Below are positions 46,336-59,800 of a stretch of 64,000 nt of DNA, piece after piece. Numbering within the stretch: the first letter of the stretch is position 1; every line of letters begins with the position of its first letter. Under the pieces are notes generated by a model, which made no database searches, was not told where the DNA came from, and saw only the letters and a program-made list of their open reading frames with translations. Origin of the DNA: Litoditis marina (taxonomy: Eukaryota > Nematoda > Chromadorea > Rhabditida > Rhabditidae); contig OZ038437.1 in the NCBI GenBank assembly GCA_964036275.1, positions 18,458,859 through 18,522,858 on the forward strand, written 5' to 3'. Made by a program: the position numbers and the translations under genes.

Positions 46336-47938
46336 GTCTTGCTTCGGAGGAGTGAACCCTATAGGATACGACCAGTGACCGTATTTTGTAAGCCCAAGTA
46401 TAGCCATGTAAGTTACATGAGCAAATTTTGGATGAAAAATTAACTGCTGCTACTCTTGGTTCAACATTCCTTTGCACATTTTGAAGAACTAAACGGTACC
46501 ATTGAGAACGAACAAAATACATACGGACTATCAAAAGTTGCGCCAGGTATTAGCGATGGAAAATTTTCTCATGTAACTTACATGACTACTTGAGCTTACT
46601 GGTGACGTGGTAATCGATCTCATCTTTGGATCTCATAAAATACCTCACCAGCTAGAAGCCCGAAATTCCCTGGAGATTCTATAAACTGCTATGCTACAAC
46701 ATTGATAGTTTATGAGTGGCCTATGAAGTATCTCATCTCATGAGAGAGTAATATGAACTTCTCATGAGATGGGAGGGATTGGTACACCGCCTCCCACAGC
46801 CGGAGAAGTAAGCATACTAACCATAACGTTGGTTCAACATTTGAACTTGAGATGTTCCGTAGTTGAACTCAAGGTACTTTATCTATCTTCTCAGACACAG
46901 TGATTGACCTATTCAAGAAAAAGGATTAACTTATATCCTTTGTACTCATGGCATGAGTAAGCTATTCTTCTGATCTCTTGAGTTATGAAGTGTTGGTATC
47001 AGAAAACGAGTTACGAAAGCAGTTGTATTCAAGCTGAGACAATTCTAAATTTGCCACTTTTTAGTGCAGAAACATTCTCACCAATCTAACATGCTAACAT
47101 CTTTGGAATTGTTCACTTATGGCATTTTCCAAAATAGATTTTGGGTATAAAACTCACATTAGCAGGGGTTTTCATGATTTCGCCATGACGGACTCGAGCA
47201 GAAATACAATAACTTGAGAGCACAAGTCCACTAAATTTCGTAAACAGTTGAGTATTCGTAGTGTACACTACAAATAACAGGAGATAGTACCTTTACCTTG
47301 TGCTTGTTATACTAGTGCTACCGTAATTTTGAAACAATACTTTTGTACGTAGATGAAAAATACTTGAAAACAAGTAAAACAGAACACTAAACATCACATT
47401 ATTACATTGCGCACCAGTTTGACATACATTTCATCTACAATAGGAAGAAAATACGCAAAAAATAGAGTATCTTTGAAGTACAGATGAATAATGTTTCCTC
47501 GAGTGAATGCTATAGATTCACTAGTCGATGCGCAATTTAGACAAGCCTTTAGAGGATGTTAATGGAGCCTCAGTAATGTCCACTAAATGTTCATAGGGAA
47601 TGAATCTCTAATTGTCCATTTGTTTACTATTTCTGGGACTGTCACTTTCTAACACCATTTGCTCACTTACTTTAGTTCTTTCCTTCTGTGTCTGAATGGT
47701 GTAGCGTATACTTTCGGTAGTTCGATGAAAATCGTAAAAGCCGCAAGCCTAAGCCTCAGTGATTTTAAATACTCAAAAAAAACTCACATCAAGCCTCAGT
47801 AGTTTCTAGAGATAGCACATTAGGTGTGTTTCTCCTCCACGCACTGTAGCACCTTCTTCCTTCTCACGATAAATTCCCACACACTCTCAGAAGTTCATGA
47901 ACACTTTATAATACATGACTGAGAACTTTTCATGTTTA

Positions 47939-48142
47939 GCATATAGTCATTGCCAACGGAAAAGCGGGAGGGTACTGTATATCTCACTTTCGGCTGTGAA
48001 CGCACACATGACTTTGATTACAAAGCTTGCCCTGTATGTGCACTAATAGCGCAGCGGTAAGCGCCTCGCTAGGAATCTTTTGCTCGCAGGTTCGATTTCG
48101 GCGAGAGACAGAAACTCATAAATTTGGCACTCACTATAGCAA
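47939..48142 (+). repeat. tRNA-derived element, copy 3
   Basis: CATATAGTCATTGCCAACGG, GGGAGGGTACTGTATATCTC, A box TAGCGCAGCGG (about 48048), GAATCTTTTGCTCGCAGG with B box GGTTCGATTTC, then GGCACTCACTATA. Matches copy 2 along its whole length. Confidence 0.8.
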
Positions 48143-48789
48143 TCGTTGGACGGTTCTCAGTTGTTGATGAGAAAATGTTCATGACGATCTCATGAGTTCA
48201 CGAGAGAATTTAACTGCACAGAAGGAAGATGAATAGCTACACATGCTTTATAATTGTCGCTTAAAGAAGGACGGGGTATACAGTATACTGTATATCTACG
48301 TTTTGCTGTGACACGCACTATACTCGTATTTAGCAGCAACGCCAAAAAAATGACGACTTGCCGAAACCTATATCAACCATAAGGTGATCTACGTACATGT
48401 GTTCTGAATAATTACGCAGTGACTGGGCCAAACTACAAAAATGTGTCTATAATTTTAAGGAAATAGTTTTTTTTTCAATTTCCCGGTACATTTTTTGTTT
48501 TAAAGAAGGAAAGGGTGAATATACTCCAATTGTACGCAACCTAGACGTTATTCATGTTCTAAGAAACGTGTGTGTTTTTACGAATAAACTTCACTTCAAC
48601 TCAAACTACAAAACTTACGTTTTTAACTTCGAGTTCCGGATACAAACTTACGTTTCTTGCTAGCAAAAACGAAACATGAGAGTTGTACTCAGACGGTTCC
48701 TTAACTATAATCCACACGACACAGAACGGATATTGTCCTTTTCTAGGGAGTAGCATAGATCATATATTCTCAGTACTTATGCTCAAAGA

Positions 48790-49013
48790 TGGCCGGACCG
48801 GAACCAAATCTCGTGCTTTGCGCGTCACCGTTATTCATTCGCTCCAACGCGAATGCACCGCAAAAACAAATTTCTCGAATCTTCGCCAATGATTTGTGAT
48901 TAAATGATGTACAAAATATGAATAAACTAGTTTTCGTAGCGTATTGCAATGGAGCGACGGGATTACCAAGGGAGCGCAAGGCACGAGATTCTGTTCCTGT
49001 CAGACCACCTTTA
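48790..49013. repeat. Family H fold-back element
   Basis: Ends GGAACCAAATCTCGTGCTTT and AGGCACGAGATTCTGTTCC are inverted. The inner part pairs GCGGTGCATTCGCG-like and GCAATGGAGCG segments less well. A relative lies at 58930-59166. Confidence 0.7.
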
Positions 49014-49015
49014 AG

Positions 49016-49117
49016 AATTCCCAGCATTTCCACCCCATCCTGCGTCTCTCGTTTTGCGCACTATTTCGCGAGCCTTGCATCCCGGCGGGATGTTAGAACA
49101 GAAATAAAACCCAGGAT
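49016..49117. repeat. Family A element fragment
   Basis: CACCCCATCCTGCGTCTCTC, CGCACTATTTCGCGAG and CATCCCGGCGGGATGTTAGA match the 13157 and 22739 copies. It directly adjoins a family H element. Confidence 0.7.
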
Positions 49118-50224
49118 TTGTCTGGAAATCTGACGTATATGATCGAATAGTAATATTCCGAAAACCTGAGATATTTTGCAGCAATTTTTCATCTCAAGAG
49201 TCTGTTGACAACTTGTCAACAACAACAAATAGAACATAATTATTTTACGGGAGCTTTTAAAGAGATGGACTTATCCCATTAGTGGTGCTTTCAAAGATAT
49301 ATCTCCGAGTTATTTACAGACTTACTCACGAGATTCCGAAGATTAGTCAAAATAACTGTGGAAAGTATAAATGTCACTAATGATTTGAAGTTCAGCTCGT
49401 GAATGCCAATTTGGGTTTGATTTTTAAAAAAAACTATCTACAAAAAAAATTCCAGGTGCAGGTATACTAAGAGATCAGAAAACAGTGTACTTTATGTGTA
49501 AATGTTCGTTTATTTAATCACATCATAATAACATTAATTATCAAAAGACCGCCGACAATTAAAAACATAACTTTTTTATGAAGGACTTAGTGCAGAAACT
49601 GCACCGGAGTTGTACTGGGGACAAACCCATAGGAATTAAAGAAGATATATTCAACTGAGGTAGAAAATAAACACATCTAACAACTTAGGAGGGCACATAT
49701 GAATAAAAAGATAAATATGTTATTATATTTTGAAATTAACGGAAACTACTGCTATCTAGATACTCCTATCTATTACAGAAAAGCGGCTCAGTGGTTTTTC
49801 TATTTTCAAACTGAATAAACCGAAAATAGACGAATATTAAGTGTTCCATTTTCCACTCGAGAAATTGTGTACTTGAAAACTGAAAACTTACAGCATGTAA
49901 AACAAACCTTTGTGTTAATTGTATTATTCTGAGTAGATTTCAAATTTGGATGGCAGTTGAGTGAAAATGGGATCAATGGCATAGGAAAGATGGAACATCC
50001 ATTTAAAACTGCGCAATTCAATTTACATACTAATTTAGTTTTTCTCAACTGCAATTACCAGAAAGATCTGCACTACATATTCAAGGGTTCAAGCTCTAAA
50101 CACTGGAATTGAAGCAAAAAACACTTGTTCAAAACTTTTAACGAGGGCGTAAAAAGAACAATAAACCGCGCCAGATGAAGTTACCAATAATTGAGGCACA
50201 CCCAGTTTAAAGTTGTGGAAGAGT

Positions 50225-50369
50225 CAGACAATTCCCAGCCAATTGGCAAGCCATAAAGCGGCAGCTCGACGAGAGAGTGTGTAGGTCAGAGAGACGCAGA
50301 TGTCTGCGTCCTCATTGATCTGCATGCTCTCTCGCTTTTGTAGCTGGCCAATCGCAAAGAGTTGGCGCC
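50225..50369. repeat. Family C palindromic element
   Basis: Left arm CCCAGCCAATTGGCAAGCC and GAGAGAGTGTGTAGGTCAG; right arm TTGATCTGCATGCTCTCTCG and GTAGCTGGCCAATCGC; centre CAGATGTCTG. Confidence 0.8.
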
Positions 50370-51608
50370 AAGTGTTCTGATAAGAACCACAGGAGAAGTA
50401 AGGTTCGACCTCGATATCTTATGAACTACGACTAAATAGAAACGAGGTCTTACTACAAACGGAGCGGGATAGAGCAATATGCACCGCATTGGCTTCCTTT
50501 GGAAGATCGAATTTTATAACTCAAAGATGAAATACAACAAAAACCTGTCAGATCTAAGAGATATTACTACCAACGATTGTAGTACGGTGGTTTACTGAAA
50601 AGGGGCGTTTTGCGAGATTGGATTAACTGAGGCTCTCAGGTTAATGTAAACACTATTCAAATCTCTCAGAGATCACAAAAGTTATTTTTATTCTGGTTTG
50701 CACAACTTTGGCTAGAAAACTCGAAAGAAAAGAAACATAGTGAGAGCGAAAGACTCATTAAATAGTTTCAGCAACTTTTGCGCCTCCAAGTCAGTGACAG
50801 AAATTGCGTTGCTCAAAGAGTAAAAGTCATTTGTCTCTCAATCACACAACCATTATGTATTGGTTGAACGCACTGTTTACTACTATATCTCAGTAAACAG
50901 TGGTTATTTCTTGAAACGTGGGTGAAAGTATAAAAGTCACCTAGAGCCGAAGATTGGATAATGTTTACACTTATAAACAGCTTACAACATGTTTATGAAA
51001 CAGAACAACTGCCACTACCGTACGCTCTCTTAGAGAACAAAAGATCAGCTTTAGATCTAAAATAGAAAGGATCTGTGCAGCAGATTAGATACAAGTTGAC
51101 ATTTATATTGAATGGAAGTGTTATCGTTTCTGATACCTTCATCATAGGGGAATCTTGAAAACTTTATTCGCTTTCAGAATTAAAAAGTATTGAGAAATGT
51201 AATAGTAATAAATGGTCAAAATAGTTTGATGTCTGTTTCAAAATTTTGATAGCATTCATTTAAAAATAACTTTCAATGTGTGCTCTCTAAAATAGTATAA
51301 CACGAGTTTCCTCAAACCAAACACTATTATTCAATTCTTCTATTAATGTTTAAAAAAGTTCCAATTTTCTTAGCAGAAAACATAAACAAAACAATAAATC
51401 TACAGCTTTAATAAATAAAAACACCGTTCAATGACAATGCGAGATTGGAATATTTCACAGCGTAAATTGACATATTTGTTTCGTGCTTCTCAAAAACAAA
51501 ATATTAATAATAAATAATACAGACAAGTGACATCGACTTTGAAAAATAAGCCAGGGTTTTGGGGTAAATTGTGGTCACTAGCAACATTTCTATATACTAC
51601 TGGTGAAA

Positions 51609-51675
51609 TTCAGTCACGTGTGAAACACAGCAGAATTCACGAACATGTGACTATTTCCTTTACTTCTAGTATACA
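51609..51675 (+). repeat. Family E element, internally deleted
   Basis: ATTCAGTCACGTGTGAAACA, then CAGCAGAATTCACGAACATG, then TTCCTTTACTTCTAGTATAC. Confidence 0.7.
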
Positions 51676-52289
51676 ATTCCACTAAAAACTATGAAAATGC
51701 CATGTAGGGCAGCAATTACGTGCACGAAAAAGTGTGCAAAAATGCAGAAATTAAATTCAATCAATAAATTCACAGACTATTTTCTATCATGCATCTATGC
51801 GAATAAAATGGCTAGATCTGAATGTTAAGCACGGGTATAAAATGACGAGATGTAAAAAGAATCACCGATTAAAACAAACGAAAAAGAAGATTATTGCTGT
51901 TAATTGTACAGGTAAGTAAGTAATAAGTAGAGACTACGAAACAACTCAAGACATCTAGGGTTTTACAAACTTTTCACGTTCTGAAGCGTGTTTGTAGAAA
52001 ATCTGGCTAGGTTAATAACTCGAATAAAAGTTATAAAAACCACATCAAGAGACTAAAACTCAACTTTCTAACACTCTCAAAACAAAACGGATCCAATAGC
52101 TATTTTGCTACTAGACCAAACGAAATAAGAAAATGGCACAGTAAAAAGCTACATCTTACAAAGATGGCAAGTTCGACAACAAAAAACAAAGAACACTCAA
52201 ACAAATGCTTTGGTTTGCCTGACAAAAAGAAACATTACATAGTTGCGGACGATTGAAAAGAAGAAACGAGTAGAGGGTACGGTGCACAC

Positions 52290-52440
52290 CCCAGTAAAAT
52301 TGTCAAAAAACGGACCACTTTTGCCGAAAACTAGAAAAACTGTCTATTTTCGATGTAAAATGATTAATTTTCACTTAATGAAATGTAAAAACTGACTCCT
52401 TTTGGTGGAATAGTCGAACCTTACTGGGGGTATGGGTACG
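52290..52440 (+). repeat. Family F element, diverged
   Basis: CCCCAGTAAAATTGTCAAAA and, at the other end, GAATAGTCGAACCTTACTGG. The body is diverged from the other copies. Confidence 0.6.
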
Positions 52441-52462
52441 GTGTCAAGACTTTCTTCTGTGT

Positions 52463-53755
52463 CTATCGGAGGGGGACCATTATCTGCACGTACGTGACCG
52501 GGAACAGTCCGTTCTTTCCGTTCAGCCGGCCTTCCATCCAATTTTCGTCCACTTTCGACACCAGTTCAATCAATGCTCCCTCTTTGAAGTCCAACTGGAA
52601 ATAACACAAGGTTATGACGTCATAGATAGTATTTATTACATTTAGTCAATTTTATCATTTATGTATTAACTTTTTCATAGTTAACTTGACTACTTGACTT
52701 TAATTAACCTATTTCTATTTATTTAATTAATATACTTTATTACATTCCGAACGCTGTCTGTTACAGTAAGTAATTCCATGTTGCACTAGAGGAGTGAATT
52801 CTAGTGAAAAAATCGATTGCATAGGTTTTTGATAGCAAATGGCCCCCCACGTTAATATACTTTGTTGGAGGCTTCATTGAATCACCCGTTTTTCATTCAA
52901 TCTTTAAAATCGGATTACCCTAATTCCGTCAATAGTCGCACTTTACTGGTGAAATCTTCACAAGTACCAAACTGATAATTTGAGACAATTAAAACGGTAA
53001 AACTGCTGTTGTATGAACATTCTATCAAACACTGTTCTTGTTTGTTGCTATAAGCAAAGCACTCTCTAGCCTCCAAACAGTGTTTATCCATATCTTATCC
53101 CTTACAATGATTCGAACAAAATAAACTCATTACAGTAACCCTCTTACCCCCCCCCCCCCCTCATTATTTGCCTCAAAATCGTACTGACAACGTACGCGCA
53201 ACCCACATAACGCTGTCATACACCAGTAAGGTCTGACTAAGCGACCAAAATTAGTCCGTTTTCAGATCACGTTAAGTTTTAGGATTTTTCATCAAAAGTA
53301 GACCGATTTTCTTCTTTTCGGCTAAAAAGTAGTGCGTTTTTTTAATTTTTCTGACTATTCGGACAACTTTACTGGTGTTTGAACGCTGTTCCAGTATATT
53401 GACATACGCAAACCATTCTCTAACTCACGAAAACCTCTTGAAACTACCCGAAAACCTCTCCTTCATTCTCTTGAAGAAGGACGATTATGTGGTCCAATCG
53501 GAACGGTTCAGATCTTTAAACTGCAATACATTGTCCAATTGCAGTTTAAAGGACCGTTGACACGAGATTGGTCCACATAATCGTGCTTCTTTAAAAGCTA
53601 TCAATAACTAACAATAAAAAATAGGTAAAATACCTACCTCCCCCTCATTCTGAGCCTCAAAGTCGAACAGAGCCTTGGCCGTCGGTTTCTGCGGTGTCTG
53701 TTGTTGTTGTTGTTGGGCCGGCGGAGGGGCGAACGACTGCTGCTGAAAAATGAAG

Positions 53756-53801
<46 letters not shown>

Positions 53802-56800
53802 GAATCAGGTGTGCTGGAAGATGGCGAAATCGGAAATATGAGAGCATTAATGAAAAATTACGGTCAAACCCTACTTTCACGACCACCCATACTCAGGTTT
53901 GAACTCAAAATTACCGCCATCTGTTACCGTAATCACCTGTTCCAAAGAAGATAATCTTATTAGTATTTACGTTATTAGAAAACTACAGTCCAGACCTACT
54001 CAGAAATGTATCAGAATCAGAAATTAGTTCTGCTGCAAGAGACTCAGGAACAATATGTTTTCTCGCAAAATAGAAAAAATAATGCATTGCTATTCCTAGA
54101 CAACGTCTGTACAACCCTGGCACAAGAGACTAAACAATGCGGTATTGGGTTGAAGTAGGACGATTATGTGGTCCATTCGCAACGCTTCAGTCCTTTAAAC
54201 TGCAGTACATTTTTCAATTGCAGTTTAAAGGACCGTTCACACGAGATTGGTCCACATAATCGTCCTTCTTTAATACACCGGTCCACTTTTTTGACGACGG
54301 CCTTCGACCAAACACCAAAGTACAATGGTCATTACATCTATCAGGGTGAGAATCAACGATAAGGTCCGCTTCTCCAGAAAACAGTCCTATTTCCATCCAA
54401 AGCGTTCACAAAATGTTGAAAAAAAAATCATTATCTTCGCTATTTTACCAAATAGAACCTCATTTTCCAATGTTCAAGCTATTCACCTGGTTAAGTCGCA
54501 AACAACTAGGTGGTTCGATCACATGCCATATAAACAGTAAACACCCACCGGTGGCTGTCCTCCCCCATTTTGTGGGTAAGATGGGGCCGAGTTGTATGGG
54601 GCCTGGCCGCCCATTGGGGCTCCGCTGTTGCCAGATGCTATCGACTGACCGTCAAACGCTGGGGATCTGAAGAAGATGAATTTATAATGTAAGTTGATGA
54701 AAATATAGATATAAACTATCTACCGTAGATGAATAGAATAGTTCGATACTCACATGAAATGATGCAGGAATAAATACTTATAAATAATACACTTTCCCGT
54801 TTTATGACATGCTTCTAATATTCCCTTTTACACAGAACTTTTCAATTCGGAATGATACTCATTCTACATCAAACACAGAAAATGAAGATATGCGGCTAAT
54901 CCCATTGGCGTTTATCGAATATTGAGTCAACAGTGAGAGAATGCATGAATCATCCATCAGACAACCACATCTGTCCATATACTACGGCTAGTGCTAGATT
55001 CAGTAACTGGTAATGTAGATCAAAACTACCGTACCTTGATCTAGGCGTCCGTGACATGAGAACCGGAATCGGCACATGCTCTTGTCGCGTGCGACAGCTA
55101 GCGTCCTTCACTCTGAAACAAACAGAAATTTCTATGTTAAGAAATTAAAGAATATCCGAAGCAAAAACAGGACTGATTTTACTTTCTACAGCCCTATCGA
55201 TGGTGCATATCGGCAAGGCAACACATGGTGAGAAAAACTAACTACAACCCCCGATTTGTACAACATTTCAGTGAAAATAATTAGAAAACTAGTTTCTAGA
55301 ATGAACATTTTTGTAAAGACACACCTAGATTGCAGTTGCATCTGAAGATTCTCCAACACCTGCGTGGTTTGTCGATGAAAATCGAGTTGCGCGTCAACCA
55401 GGGCGCGCAGTTGAGAAATCTGCTCCACCTGCAAAACAACAAATAAAGTTTTGTAAATAGATAAATTAAACAACGTATGACAAGTTGAATTGATGGAAAT
55501 GAAAAAAACCCATTAAAGCACCAATTTCTTACGATTTGGGTACTTTCCACTATAGTAGCCATTTACTGATTAAATGTCAATCTCTCTCCCTATTTTGTAA
55601 ATTGCTACCAGATCTCAATACACTCCAAAATGTACGACTTTCAACCAAAATACAACGGTATCAAACAGGATAGATGTACATACTCGCTTTGGAAAGGGCG
55701 ACACGTGCGACACCCCAGTGGACTGATTGGTCCTGAACCTTTTCAGACGCTAGACTAGGGGAAGGGGGACCATGCAACCTAATCAATTTCCATAGCTTTA
55801 AACTCCTCGGTAGCTAAAGTTTTCATGTTACGCAGTAGATCAATTAACTTATTACCCGTCACAATGAAGAATGTGACAAAACATACCTCTGTCACATTTT
55901 TCGACAGTTTGTCACCAAATCTTAGAAAAAACCCGAAAAATCGATAAACTAACATCGTTGGTGAGTACGTTATACATTGACATCTCCGCGAGACGCTTCG
56001 ATTCTTCCAATTTCTCTTCTGCTTGGATCATCTCGTCGTCTGGAAAAATAATCGATAACAATCAATTATCGATCGAAAGAACAATCAATAACTGATGACA
56101 TTATCCTGGTGACAACTGAAAACGTTCCTGACAAACAGAACCAAAAGGATAGTAGGGACGCTAGGTATCTTCAGAAGGTTTAGATTGTTAAGGAGAGCGA
56201 TCTTTCGTGGAAACGTGTACAAACATAGGAACTTCTAGCCCACAGTTAAGACACTGGTAGAATGGTAGTAACAGTTAAACTGTGGTGATATGGTCGTAAA
56301 CGTCCCGCGATTCAGTGGTAAACTAGTGGTAACGTTGAATCACGATTACTACCAGTAAATCGGTGATGTATCTCAAGTAATCTCAGAAATGAACTAATTA
56401 TCTAATACCACACGAGATACCTATACTAGATACGGATGTCTGCGAGAGTTGTCTGCCGGCTTCTGGCTGTTTTCGGTTTAATTACCCAAGTTTGAGGTAC
56501 TTTTCACCTCTGAAGCGAACTTAGTATTTAGTACGTGAGGACTAGATACTAGAGGTGCCATGAAATGATAATTAAATTTTGTTTTATAAAAAAAATAATT
56601 TTTAAGTGTTTTATTTTCGATAATTCGAAATAATTTCACTGCTGTTTTACTGCAGTTGAACTACAGCTTTACTGGCGTTTTACTGCAATAGCGACACTGT
56701 ACTACTACCGTTTTACGACTGGTGATACTGCAGTAACACTACCAGTAAAACGGCAGTAGTACGGTGTCGCTACTGTAGTAGAACGCCGGTTTTATCTTTA

Positions 56801-59800
56801 CAGTGAACATAGTGTCCACGTACAAAACGAGATTAGAGAAAAGGAAAACGCACAGCATTTCGGATTTTCGTAAATTTCACGTGTTTGTCCAAGTTTCCTC
56901 TGGTAACGTAAACGTAACATACGTCATACGCTCCTCCCCCTACTTTCCCGTTTTAGCTAAAAGGCGAGAGGTATTTAATATTACCAACGTCTATAAGTCG
57001 GGTTTGATCGAGAATCCCCAATACCCCAATTCATATAGATGACTCACCTCTTCTCTGCTGTCTCTTCTTGCAGTCGTAATCGAGACGTCTTCCCTTCAGC
57101 TTCGTGCGGTGGTGCTGAAAGTGGAACAATAAAGTTGATTGTTATATATATATATATATATATCAATTAATTGTTCAAAAACACGCACAAACTTGTTCTA
57201 TAATGCAAGAACAAAGCTAAACTTCTACTGCGGCAAACGTATGGCGCCTTTGTAGACTGATACATTGAAGCACCCGATTTTCATTGAATCCAGATATAGA
57301 ACAACCTTTTGTTCAAATTGCCTTCACTGGTGAAAATGTCACTTTTCAACCAGTTTTGTAGTTTGACCACTTAGATATAACACCCGATTTTCAATCAGTG
57401 TTTACGGAAAACAAAATCGCCTTTCGAATGTACTGCGGGCATCAAACAAGAGCCCCTCAAAAGAAATCGCCAATAATTTGAGAAACTACATAATGTTCGA
57501 CTTCTCGACAAACGTAAAACGTGAAGGTGTTTGCATTTGGCTAATTGCTTGAACGTATTTCAACCAGAAAACGCACTGTATTTCGAAAACTATTCGTAGC
57601 TAGACAAAACCAATTGACATTTCACCGTTTTCCGGCATAATAGACGGTGAATTGCAAACAACTACAACCACACGAGAGCATTTACGCTCCCGCCACCAAA
57701 TCAATCAATATCAATCTGACAGACACCCCTCTTTCAACGATGGCCATATTTCGGGAAAATTCAAGGGGTGACCCCAAATTGCATGCGTACAACATTTTTA
57801 GGGGAGGGTGTTGTAAATTATGGTGAAATTTGCAGATTCTCGCAACTTGAGAGAATAACTATTTTTTGGTGAACTTCTTATTTGGGGGAGGGGTCGTACC
57901 GGTGATAGGGTGGGTCAACTTGTTTTGGTGAGTCAATAAATCAATCAATATTCATCTCTTACATTGACATCCCGCAGCTCGGTGTTCTGAAGATGCGTAA
58001 GGGGGTCGAGGAAGTTCTGCTTCACATTGTCCTCCATTTGATACTTGATGTCGGCCATTTGGCGATACGCCTCCGAAGAATCGACCAGCGCCTGGAAAAA
58101 AAATATGATTCAGTTACAAAAAAAATTATTATTAATTTATTGTTTTGCATGAACATGAATAGATGTATCATTGACGTTCTACTGATTCATTAATTGACTC
58201 AGGGGTGATACACGCTAAAATTTACAAATTTTGATCGGAAAGTTTTTCATTTACGTTAACGATTAACGCTAACGTAAAAAGAATGAACACATACTTGACG
58301 TGAACCGACGACCCACCAACTCCACGTCAGTGTATATCAAATGTGGGGTGACTTTGTTGGATGCTGCCATAAATTCCCCGCTTTTCATTGCAATCGGGCT
58401 TTGAACTACCCCAATTTCACCAATATTCCCTCTTTACTGAATACTTATTAAAAGTTGAGCTTCCACCCTGTTTTGTAGTCTGGTTGCCTGAGTAAACACC
58501 ATAATTTCAATAAATTTATGTGGACAACAAAGTCACCTCACGTATGGTGTACATGAATATGTACTGCACATTGTTAGCGAAAACAAATAAATGAAACCTA
58601 GTTCCTACTAAAATGATACTTAGCTTACAGTACTGACCGTGGGGGGCCCTGAAGAGGGGGTAGGTCCAAAACTCAAGACGTGAACCTAGTATGCGCCCAG
58701 ATGTAAAATACCCCCCAATTTCGATACTGACCGATGCTCACTTTTGGCCAGATTTCGATCAGCGCATGGTCACTTTTGGCTCTGGGGCCACATATGTATG
58801 AGAAAATATGAGTGGTGACAAAAAATACCGCATGTTTAGTTACACATACTCATTTTTTGGTGTTGCTCATGCTCACTTTTCTCGACCTGATGTGAATGTA
58901 TTTTACGTATGTATGCGCCTATCTTATAGGTGGCCTAACACTCTAACAGGAACCAAATCTCGTGCCTTGCGCTACAGCTACACGGTTTATTCCGTCTCAT
59001 CATTGCCAATTCGTCACAAAAATTAATTTGGTGGTGTTCTGTGGATCATTTAATCACAATCCATTAGCGGAGATTCGAAAACTGAGGTTTCGGGAGACAT
59101 TCGCGTTGGGGCGAATGAATTAGCCGTGGAGCTCAAGTCATGAGATTTGGTTCCTGTCAGAACAACTTCAAGTATGAACTTAGTTAAACGTAGTACTAGG
59201 ATGAACCAACCTTGCCCAGGTCACTCTGATCCCCCAGCCGTTGTCCGAACTTCTGCATGGTCTCCGCGAGAAGTCCCTCCGTCTGTGGATATGGAGACGT
59301 CTTCGCAGTCCCCGAGACCTTCGAAAGGGCTCCCATGGTGGCCATCTTGGCACGAGTCGCTGGAAATCAATCGATACGCATGTATTATACAGACGTACAA
59401 CTGCACACACCAGTAACTAACATTCAGTCCTTTACAGATTGAAAAAAAACGACAATATCTATGATTTTGATTTTCCTATGATTCTCATAGGCACCCATTT
59501 TGGCGCGAGTCGCTGAAAACATAAGTGAGTTGGTGTTGGTTCGTATAGTTGAACAAAATGATGGGCTCCCTCTTGGTATTATTCGAAGTTTTAATACAAT
59601 TGGAATAGTTATGATAATCTCTTTCTGTTGACGTTGCAAACATACACCTGCAAGGTTGTCCGAATAGTCAGAAATTTTCGAAAAACGGACTACTTTTTAG
59701 TCAAAAGGATGAAAATCGGTCGGTTTTTGATGAGAAATCCTGAATTTTCACGTCTTTATACCTGAAAACGGACTACTTTATGTCGCTCAGTCAGACCTTA

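Larger units (their letters stand above)
43410..52462. other. Nine-kilobase repeat-rich intergenic region
   Basis: No gene is supportable. It contains tRNA-derived elements (44032, 47939), a family C copy spanning a 181-aa ORF (44562-45107), family E copies (45390, 46215, 51609), a family H/A pair (48790-49117), a family C palindrome (50225) and a family F copy (52290). Between about 46400 and 47900 and between 49200 and 50200 I see only AT-rich sequence with no ORF longer than about 85 codons. Confidence 0.5.
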
